Of a stretch of DNA of 64,000 bases, positions 58,102-64,000 are shown one piece after another. The DNA comes from Amycolatopsis sp. WQ 127309 (lineage in GTDB: Bacteria > Actinomycetota > Actinomycetes > Mycobacteriales > Pseudonocardiaceae). The stretch is taken from the NCBI RefSeq assembly GCF_023023025.1, contig NZ_CP095481.1, positions 10,987,001-11,051,000 on the forward strand, given 5' to 3'. How positions within the stretch are numbered: position 1 is the stretch's first letter; each line of letters starts with the position of its first letter. The notes under the pieces were generated by a model that did not search any database, had not been told where the DNA came from, and worked only from the letters and a program-made list of their open reading frames with translations. The position numbers were made by a program, and so were the translations under genes.

Positions 58102-59401
58102 CGGCCACCGCCGGGACCAGGCCGTGGCGCAGGCCGTGCGCGATCGACGCGGCCACCCGCGCGGTCGCCACCCGGTGGCCGTCGATGTTGCGCGCGGCCG
58201 GGCCGAACACCAGTCCGGCCGCCGCGCCCACCACCGACACGCGCGGGGCGCGGGTGTACTGGAGCGTCCGCTCGTCCAGGTCCGGCCAGCCGTCGCGCTC
58301 GCCCACGACCGCCGACGGCAGCAGGCCGCTGCCGATCGACGGGGTCGTGCCCAGCGCCAGCACGGCGGTGTCCGCCTTGATCGTCCGGCCGCTCTCCAGC
58401 CGGCAGACGACGCCCGCGTCGACTTCCTTGACCGCTTCGCCGCGGTGCACGACCAGCCGTCCGTCGGCTTCGGCCTGCTGCAGCAGGGGCCGGAACTCGA
58501 ACATGATGGACGCCCGCCGGAAGCGGCGCATCAGGTCCAGCCGCCCGGCCCGGTCGACGCCGTCGAAGCGCGCCCGCCCCTCCGGGCGGAAGAACGAGGA
58601 GTTGACGTCGGCGCACTGGTAGTGCTCGCCGGCCTCGCGGACCACCCAGTGCACCTGCCGGCCCGCCTCGAGCGCGCCGGCGATCAGGTGCGCCGCGGTG
58701 AGCCCGGCGCCGACCACGACCTGGCTCTCCCCGCCCGGCGCCGCCGGTTCGTCCCAGTAGGACACTCCGGCGGGCGGCCGGCCGCCGCCCCACCAGGCTT
58801 CGGGCGCCGGACGTCGTTCTTCGCCGAGGCAGAGCACGGCGTGCCGGGCGGTCACGGTGAACCGGTTCGCGCGCACGGTCACCGCGTCGTCGGTCGGCAG
58901 CACCTCGCGCACCGAGCCCGGCCAGGTGTTCTCCGTGACGTGGTGGCTGGTGGCCAGGTGGTCGCAGTAGGCCTCGAAGACGTCGACCGGCACGACCGAG
59001 CGGTGCCCCGCCTGGGCCATCCGGACCTCGCGCCGCTCGGTGGCGTTCAGGCGCGCCCAGTGCAGCCGCGCGAAGTCCAGCAGCTCGCAGTCGCGGTACC
59101 CCTCGACGCCGGGGTGGTGCTCGTAGGGTGAGCGGAGGACCCGCTGGCCCAGCCGGTCGACCCGGTCGAAGAACCGGCCGCACGGACGGCCGTCCCGGTC
59201 GACGATGACGACGTCGCGCACGCCGTGGTGCCACAGCGCGGACGCGACCGCGAGCCCGGCCGGGCCCGCGCCGACGATGACGACTTCGGCGGAGTTCGCC
59301 GGCCCCTCGCGCCGGTCGCGGACGGCCGGGCGCGGCAGCCGCGGCCAGTCACGCCCGCGTGGCGACTCCAGCAGGTGCGGCTCCGGCACGAACTTGATCA
59401 C
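58091..59401 (-). CDS. FAD-dependent oxidoreductase (flavoprotein monooxygenase-like)
   Basis: 436 residues. The dinucleotide motif VVIVGAGPAGLAVAS is at about residue 40. A second GxGxxG-like motif VVVGAGLTAAHLIAGAL is at about 230 and suits NADPH binding. TAVLALGTTPSIG and the RNIDGHRVATARVAASIA C-terminus fit the lysine-N6-hydroxylase/flavin N-monooxygenase group. It may hydroxylate an amine or oxidise a substrate in the pathway. GTG start, weak ribosome-binding site. First gene of the overlapping three-gene run. Confidence 0.83.
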   Translation of the reverse strand: MIKFVPEPHLLESPRGRDWPRLPRPAVRDRREGPANSAEVVIVGAGPAGLAVASALWHHGVRDVVIVDRDGRPCGRFFDRVDRLGQRVLRSPYEHHPGVEGYRDCELLDFARLHWARLNATERREVRMAQAGHRSVVPVDVFEAYCDHLATSHHVTENTWPGSVREVLPTDDAVTVRANRFTVTARHAVLCLGEERRPAPEAWWGGGRPPAGVSYWDEPAAPGGESQVVVGAGLTAAHLIAGALEAGRQVHWVVREAGEHYQCADVNSSFFRPEGRARFDGVDRAGRLDLMRRFRRASIMFEFRPLLQQAEADGRLVVHRGEAVKEVDAGVVCRLESGRTIKADTAVLALGTTPSIGSGLLPSAVVGERDGWPDLDERTLQYTRAPRVSVVGAAAGLVFGPAARNIDGHRVATARVAASIAHGLRHGLVPAVAGAR

Positions 59402-59429
59402 GAGGCACCCACAGCCGTGCCCGCCGGGC

Positions 59430-59978
59430 TCAACCGACGACGGTGATCGGCACGATCAGCTCGATCACCGGACGCTGCTGCATCCCGTCGCTGACCAGCT
59501 GGCTCAGCGTCGCTTCCGACTGCTCGGCGCTGTCGGAGGCGATCGGGCTGTACCGGGAGTAGAAGTAACCCGGCTTGCGGCCGTTCGTCTCCATCGAATA
59601 CATCTTGAGCACCGCTTCGCCCGGGCGGACCTCACCGTCGTAGAAGGTGAGGCGGCGCTGGTCCGGCGTCATGAAGCTCTTCGCGAACTGCGGGGACATC
59701 ACCGCGGTGCCGGGGTCGTCGACGAACGTCGAGTCCTCGTCGAGCACGGCCTGCATGGCCACCCACGTGCGGTCGGTCAGGTTCGTCTCGGCCTTGATCA
59801 CCTGCCAGCGGCCCGGCTCCGGCAGGGTGACGCTGATCGAGACGTCGTGGTCGGTCGTGTCGATGGCGCCGGTGATCATCAGGACGCGGCGGCTCAGATC
59901 GGCCGTCCCGGTCATCTGGATGTCACGGGCCCTCACTCGTCCGTGGACATCCAGTCCGGGCAACTCGGGTGACGACAT
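59430..59978 (-). CDS. Hypothetical protein, cluster-associated
   Basis: 182 residues with strong beta character: GRVRARDIQMTGTADLSRRVLMITGAIDTTDHDVSISVTLPEPGRWQVIKAETNL. No cysteines, signal or membrane segment. Very strong AAGGAGGA before the ATG, implying high expression. No recognised family; a lipocalin-like or jelly-roll binding protein is conceivable. Confidence 0.7.
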   Translation of the reverse strand: MSSPELPGLDVHGRVRARDIQMTGTADLSRRVLMITGAIDTTDHDVSISVTLPEPGRWQVIKAETNLTDRTWVAMQAVLDEDSTFVDDPGTAVMSPQFAKSFMTPDQRRLTFYDGEVRPGEAVLKMYSMETNGRKPGYFYSRYSPIASDSAEQSEATLSQLVSDGMQQRPVIELIVPITVVG

Positions 59979-60119
59979 GATCCGTCCTCCTTTTAACCAA
60001 GGATCCCCCAGAATGCGGACCGACCCGCAAACACGAAAAGGCTTTCACACGCCGAGAGACGCTGTCAAGGTGAGGAACACATCGACAGAGCGTGACGCGC
60101 GTCCGCCGGGCGGCGGCGC
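59979..60119. promoter_or_regulatory. Promoter region of the leftward cluster operon
   Basis: An AT-richer gap upstream of the 182-residue gene. On the minus strand a TTGCGG-like -35 and a CATTCT-like -10 can be read upstream of AAGGAGGA. Low certainty. Confidence 0.35.
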
Positions 60120-60147
60120 GGTGGCTAGGCCGTTCGGCCTAGCCACC
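60120..60147 (-). terminator. Palindromic terminator overlapping a stop codon
   Basis: Perfect 13-bp inverted repeat (60120-60132, 60135-60147). The TAG stop of the 110-residue gene lies inside the right arm (60139-60141). Confidence 0.65.
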
Positions 60148-60471
60148 GTCCGGGCTACTGGGCTCCTCCACAGGCGGCCCGACCGCACCGCCGAGACCGG
60201 CGGCTTCGCTGTCCGGCAGGCCGACGTAGCGAATCGCGAACGAGGAGTCCGCGCGTCGCAGGAGGACCTTGAGCACCAGATCGGGCCGCACCGCGACCAC
60301 GAAAATACCGCGGTCCCCGGGATCGCCGAAAATGTCGTAAATGAGGAATGCGGAACCGTCGCCAACGGCGAACAATGCTTCGTACATGACATTTCGCTGG
60401 GCCTGTGACGCCGATTCGGCCCACTTGTCGAGCAGTTCGGTTCCCTCGATGAGCTGGAGGCGCATCGCCAT
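60139..60471 (-). CDS. Small hypothetical protein, cluster-associated
   Basis: 110 residues (MAMRLQLIEGTELLDKWAESA...). Alternating strands and helices without known motif: NVMYEALFAVGDGSAFLIYDIF, GIFVVAVRPDLVLKVLLRRADS, then an acidic/proline tail (EEPSSPDGG). GGGAGG lies 8 bases before the ATG. It might be an inhibitor, regulator or ferredoxin-like cluster protein; unknown. Confidence 0.65.
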   Translation of the reverse strand: MAMRLQLIEGTELLDKWAESASQAQRNVMYEALFAVGDGSAFLIYDIFGDPGDRGIFVVAVRPDLVLKVLLRRADSSFAIRYVGLPDSEAAGLGGAVGPPVEEPSSPDGG

Positions 60472-60766
60472 CCGCCGGCCTCCCAACCAAACGTCCGCGG
60501 GGTTACCCGAGACGGGCCGCGGGCCCCGGCCCGCCGGGCCCTGGTGACACTCCGGCCCAAACAGCTTCCAGTTTGCCCCGGGACACCCGCCGGGCTCATC
60601 TCCGAACTTGCGCTGCGGCGCCCGGGCGGGCCCGGCACCCCCGCACTGCGGGAGACGTGGGCGGGCGGTGCTCGATGCGAACGTGGACGAGTGACCGGGA
60701 AGCCGCGCCGTCCGGCCGGTTTCCCGTGCCCGCCGCCGTCCCGCCGTTCGCCCGAAAGGAAGCGCC
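60472..60766. promoter_or_regulatory. Divergent promoter region of the biosynthetic cluster
   Basis: A 295-bp gap between the leftward 110-residue gene and the rightward operon. Holds no convincing frame. Likely carries two promoters and a site for a pathway regulator that is not in this window. Confidence 0.4.
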
Positions 60767-61210
60767 ATGACGACCACCGAGGTGCCGGCCGCCGACCAGG
60801 CGGCCATCGGAGTCATCCCCCAGCGGCTCCTCGCGGCCTGGGCGCACCAGGACGCCGCGTCGATCGCCGACCTGTTCACCGAGGACGGCACGCTGATCCT
60901 GCCCGGCGTCTTCCGCCAGGGCCGCCAGGACATCAAGGAGTACTTCGCCGAGGCCTTCGAGGGCCCGTACGCCGGCACCCAGGTCGTCGGCAAGCCGATC
61001 GGCCTGCGCTTCCTCGGCCCGGACGTCGCGCTGCTGCTGTCGTCCGGCGGGGTGCTGGCGGCCGGCGAGACCGAGGTGTCGGCCGCGCAGGCGATCCGCT
61101 CCTCCTGGCTGGCCGTGCGGACCGAGGGCCAGTGGCGGCTCGCGGCCTACCAGAACAGCACCGCGAAGCAGGGCCTGCCCACGCCCGGCTCGACCGCCAC
61201 GACGGCATGA
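60767..61210 (+). CDS. SgcJ/EcaC-family NTF2-like protein
   Basis: 147 residues. TIGR02246-type (SgcJ/EcaC) members have IPQRLLAAWAHQDAASIADLFTEDGTLILPGVFRQGRQDIKEYFAEAF and end with GQWRLAAYQNS, matching this protein well. Related proteins occur in enediyne and other polyketide clusters, with unsettled catalytic roles. AAAGGA lies 9 bases before the ATG. The stop overlaps the P450 start (ATGA). Confidence 0.9.
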   Translation: MTTTEVPAADQAAIGVIPQRLLAAWAHQDAASIADLFTEDGTLILPGVFRQGRQDIKEYFAEAFEGPYAGTQVVGKPIGLRFLGPDVALLLSSGGVLAAGETEVSAAQAIRSSWLAVRTEGQWRLAAYQNSTAKQGLPTPGSTATTA

Positions 61211-62586
61211 CCGCCAGCCCTCGCCGCGTCCCCCCGGGACCACCGCGCCGGGCCGCCCCCGGGATCCTGCGCAAGCTCCGCTCGGACCGGATCGGCCTGA
61301 TGAGCGAGGCCGTCCGCGAGTACGGCGACGCGGTGCGGGTGTCGATCGGCCCGAAGACGCTCTACATCTTCAACCACCCCGACCACGCCAAGCACGTGCT
61401 CGCGGACAACGCGGCCAACTACCACAAGGGCATCGGCTACACCGAGGCCAAGCGGGCGCTGGGCGACGGGCTGCTGACGTCGGAAGGCGCGCTGTGGAAG
61501 GAACAGCGGCGCACCATCCAGCCGGTGTTCCAGCACAAGCGGATCGCCGCGCAGGCCGACGTGATCATCGACGAGGCGCTCAGCCTGGTCGAGCGCCTCA
61601 CCGCCCACCGGGACTCCGGCGCGCCGGTGGACGTGCTGTCCGAGATCACCGCGCTGACCCTCGGCGTGCTCGGCAGCACCCTGCTGGACACCGACCTCAG
61701 CGCGTTCGACGCGGTCGAGCACTCCTTCGAGGCCGTGCAGGACCAGGCCATGTTCGAGATGGAGACCCTGGGCATGGTGCCGCGGTGGCTCCCGCTCAAG
61801 GGGCAGCGGGCGTTCCGCGCGGGCCGCGACCACCTCCAGCACGTCGTCGGGCTCCTCGTGGAGCAGCGGAAGGCCCGGCCGTCCGCGACCGGCGACGACG
61901 TGCTGACCCGGCTCATCGCCTCCACCGCCAAGGAATCCGACAAACGGGTCGCCGACCGCCGCATGCGCGACGAGCTGGTGACGCTGCTGCTGGCCGGGCA
62001 CGAGACGACGGCCAGCACCGTCGGCTGGACGCTGGACCTGGTGAGCAGGCACCCGGAGGTCCGGGAGCGGCTGCACGAGGAGGCGGTGGCGGTCTACGGC
62101 GACCGTCGCCCGGCCTACGAGGACCTGACCCGGCTGCGCTACACGCACATGGTGCTGCAGGAGGCCATGCGGCTGTTCCCGCCGGTGTGGATCCTGCCGC
62201 GCCGGGCGCTGGCCGACGACGAGGTCGGCGGGTACCACGTGCCCGCGGGCTCGGAAGTGCTGATCTGCCCGTACATCCTGCACCGGCACCCGCGCTACTG
62301 GCCGGAGCCGGACCGGTTCCTCCCGGAGCGGTTCGACCCGGACGTGACGTCGGATCGCCCGCGCTACGCGCACATCCCGTTCGGCGCCGGTCCCCGGTTC
62401 TGCGTCGGCAACCACCTGGGGATGATGGAGGCCACCTTCATCATCTCCACGCTGATGCGCGACCTGCGGTTCGACACCGTGCCCGGGTTCGCGGTCAAGC
62501 CGGAGCCGATGATGTCGCTGCGCCTCGGCGGCGGGCTGCCCCTGACCGTCCACTCGTTCCCGGACCTCGGCCGTGCCGCGGCCTGA
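61207..62586 (+). CDS. Cytochrome P450
   Basis: 459 residues. The I-helix oxygen-binding motif AGHETT is at 263-268, ExxR is EAMR at 319-322, and the heme-binding FGAGPRFCVG has Cys399 as thiolate ligand. The style (HRHPRYWPEPDRFLPERF) and length put it with CYP102/CYP183-like class I bacterial P450s, of which pentalenene oxygenase PtlI is a known example. It oxidises the cluster scaffold using ferredoxin partners coded elsewhere. Coupled to the SgcJ-like gene. Confidence 0.95.
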   Translation: MTASPRRVPPGPPRRAAPGILRKLRSDRIGLMSEAVREYGDAVRVSIGPKTLYIFNHPDHAKHVLADNAANYHKGIGYTEAKRALGDGLLTSEGALWKEQRRTIQPVFQHKRIAAQADVIIDEALSLVERLTAHRDSGAPVDVLSEITALTLGVLGSTLLDTDLSAFDAVEHSFEAVQDQAMFEMETLGMVPRWLPLKGQRAFRAGRDHLQHVVGLLVEQRKARPSATGDDVLTRLIASTAKESDKRVADRRMRDELVTLLLAGHETTASTVGWTLDLVSRHPEVRERLHEEAVAVYGDRRPAYEDLTRLRYTHMVLQEAMRLFPPVWILPRRALADDEVGGYHVPAGSEVLICPYILHRHPRYWPEPDRFLPERFDPDVTSDRPRYAHIPFGAGPRFCVGNHLGMMEATFIISTLMRDLRFDTVPGFAVKPEPMMSLRLGGGLPLTVHSFPDLGRAAA

Positions 62587-62614
62587 CCGCCGGACATCGC
62601 GAAAGTGAGTGAAC

Positions 62615-63817
62615 ATGACTGAGCAGGCGGAGAACGGCTACGGCCGGCCCGAAGACCACCCGAAGGCGGCGGAGTTCGCGAAGCTGCGAGCCGCCATCGC
62701 CGACGAGGGCGTCCGGGAGCACTTCCCGTTCCGCTTCCTGGCGGCCAACGAGACGTTCGCCCGCCTCGTCGACGCCACCGCCCACCGGATCCTCTCCGCG
62801 ATCGGCGCCCTGCCGACCGCCTCCGGAACCTCGGTCCCGCAGGCCAAGCAGGAGCTGTCGATCCCGTGGCGCCGGACGATCCCGTTGCACTTCCTGTACG
62901 AGAAGCTGTCGGACTCGGGGATCTTCGCCCGGGAAGGCGGCCGGTACGTGCCCGGCACGGTGGCCGTCCCGTCGTTCGACGACGTCGCCGCCGAACTCGC
63001 CGCGCGCGAGCCGGGTGCCGCTGTCGCCGTCGAGATCCTGCGGACGCTCGTCGACGAGGCGAAGACGTTCTTCGCCGGCGAAGCGACCGGCGACGAGATC
63101 CTCTTCGCGCCCGCGCAGCTTCCGTTGTGGCTGAAGTACTTCTCCAACGACAACCTGCTGTACTCCATCAACAACAAGGTCGGCGCGGAGGCGCTGAGCC
63201 GCCTCGTGCCGGCGGCGGGCGGCCCGTTCGAGATCCTCGAGATCGGCGGCGGCTGCGGCAGCGGCGCCGAGCAGGTGCTCCGCACGCTCGGTTCCGACGT
63301 CACGCGCTACCGGTTCACCGAAGTCGCCGAGACGTTCGCCCGGCACGGCGAGAAGGCGGCCGCGGCCGCCGCGTCGCCGTCGACGACGGTCGAGTCGGCC
63401 CGCATCGACATGACGCTGCCCTGGGAGGCGCAGGGGGTCGAGCCCGGCACGTTCGACGCCGTGTACGCGGTCAACTGCTTCCACGTGGCGCCCGACCTCG
63501 ACTTCGTCGTCGCCGAGGCGGCGAAGGCACTGAAGCCGGGCGGCGCGGTCGTGGTGTCCGAATGCGTGCGGCCGACGAAGCTCGCCCGGCCCATCCACGC
63601 CGAGATCATCTTCGACTTCCTCGACAGCTTCACCGACGTCATCACCGACCCGGTGAAGCGGCCGACGCACGGCTTCCTCACCCCGGCCGCCTGGCGGGCC
63701 ACGTTCGAGGCGGCCGGGCTCGGCGACGTGACGGTCCTGCCCGACGTGGACGCCATCGCCGAGCAGTACCCGGACTTCGTGGTCGGCGCCGTGATCGCCC
63801 GCGCGAGCACCCGGTGA
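62615..63817 (+). CDS. Class I SAM-dependent methyltransferase
   Basis: 400 residues. The SAM-binding loop LEIGGGCGSG is at 208-217. Acidic strand and post-I motifs (RYRFTEVAETFARHG, GTFDAVYAVNCFHVAPDLDFVV, LKPGGAVVVSECVRP) follow. The N-terminal 190 residues are a helical domain that may bind a carrier-tethered or polycyclic substrate, as in polyketide C- or O-methyltransferases. ATG at 62615 is preferred; GTG 62609 is possible. Its stop overlaps the next gene's GTG (GTGA). Confidence 0.88.
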   Translation: MTEQAENGYGRPEDHPKAAEFAKLRAAIADEGVREHFPFRFLAANETFARLVDATAHRILSAIGALPTASGTSVPQAKQELSIPWRRTIPLHFLYEKLSDSGIFAREGGRYVPGTVAVPSFDDVAAELAAREPGAAVAVEILRTLVDEAKTFFAGEATGDEILFAPAQLPLWLKYFSNDNLLYSINNKVGAEALSRLVPAAGGPFEILEIGGGCGSGAEQVLRTLGSDVTRYRFTEVAETFARHGEKAAAAAASPSTTVESARIDMTLPWEAQGVEPGTFDAVYAVNCFHVAPDLDFVVAEAAKALKPGGAVVVSECVRPTKLARPIHAEIIFDFLDSFTDVITDPVKRPTHGFLTPAAWRATFEAAGLGDVTVLPDVDAIAEQYPDFVVGAVIARASTR

Positions 63818-64000
63818 TCGCCGGGCTGGTCCGCTTCGCCGTCCGCAAGTCCCTGCGCGACACCCGGCACGTCGGCGTGGTGCCCCGGCGCCGGGCCCGC
63901 GGCCTGGTGGCCGCGGTCTACCGGCAGGTGGAGCAGGACTTCGGGATGCTCGCGCCGCCGACGGCGCTGCACTCCGCGGCGCCGGAGTCGATGGCCGCGG
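63814..64000 (+). CDS. Start of a further cluster gene, possibly AhpD/carboxymuconolactone decarboxylase-like
   Basis: 62 codons are visible before the window ends. GTG start coupled to the methyltransferase stop. The visible part reads VRKSLRDTRHVGVVPRRRARGLVAAVYRQVEQDFGMLAPPTALHSAAP. The ALHSAAPESMAA region resembles the lead-in of carboxymuconolactone-decarboxylase-like proteins in secondary-metabolite clusters. The CxxC site would lie beyond the window, so the assignment is tentative. Confidence 0.5.
   Translation, partial: MIAGLVRFAVRKSLRDTRHVGVVPRRRARGLVAAVYRQVEQDFGMLAPPTALHSAAPESMAA

Overview
The window is high-GC actinomycete chromosome and most resembles Amycolatopsis or another Pseudonocardiaceae. 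The reasons are strong G/C third-position bias, many GTG/TTG starts, an F420-dependent (LLM) oxidoreductase, a mycothiol-type nitroreductase homologue, the large NAD-specific glutamate dehydrogenase, and a long block in nearly the same order as Mycobacterium tuberculosis Rv2464c-Rv2477c. Gene identities come from reading the translations; no database search was possible.

Layout. 1-12 kb holds mixed accessory and regulatory genes: the end of an MFS exporter with an aldo/keto reductase, a pfam04672-type methyltransferase, an exported beta-propeller-like protein, an excisionase-type HTH regulator with a palindromic control region, a DJ-1/PfpI protein, and a divergent pair made of an RsbU-like phosphatase and a 1554-residue poly-HAMP hybrid kinase. 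The kinase frame ends inside an antisense tRNA-Gly gene. 12-19 kb holds tRNA-Pro, a lipoprotein/membrane pair, a haloalkane dehalogenase/NmrA operon under a divergent HxlR regulator, an LLM/NTF2 pair preceded by a KstR-like operator, a glycine-rich membrane protein and a second DJ-1 protein. 19-43.4 kb is the conserved block: nei2, rpiB, the Rv2466c homologue, pepN, a DUF5130-like protein with its membrane partner, HNH nuclease, mscS, glbO, alpha-glucosidase, the Rv2474c and Rv2475c homologues, gdh and ettA. It is interrupted by an IS30-family element sitting in the pepN terminator, by a gene for a protein of fifteen perfect GTRVT-x hexapeptides (27.7-28.07 kb), and by an 888-residue repeat/disordered protein.

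43.5-49.5 kb holds a CtaG/CopD membrane protein, a histidine phosphatase, an orphan sensor kinase, an MFS transporter and a secreted I36-type inhibitor. 49.5-52.1 kb is almost gene-free. It holds tRNA-Arg(UCU), GC-rich hairpins and a roughly 45-bp minisatellite of about 16 copies. From 52.1 kb to the end lies what looks like part of a specialised-metabolite cluster: epimerase/reductase, flavin monooxygenase, glycosyltransferase, a dedicated DAHP synthase, AhpD-like protein, FAD oxidoreductase, three unknown proteins, then SgcJ-like protein, P450, methyltransferase and the start of a further gene in a coupled divergent operon. A scaffold-building synthase is not in the window, so the product cannot be named.

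The most unusual items are the GTRVT-repeat protein, whose repeats stay identical in amino acids while their codons differ; the IS30 insertion that splits an otherwise perfect 23-bp terminator stem; the hybrid kinase/tRNA overlap; and the minisatellite next to the biosynthetic cluster.
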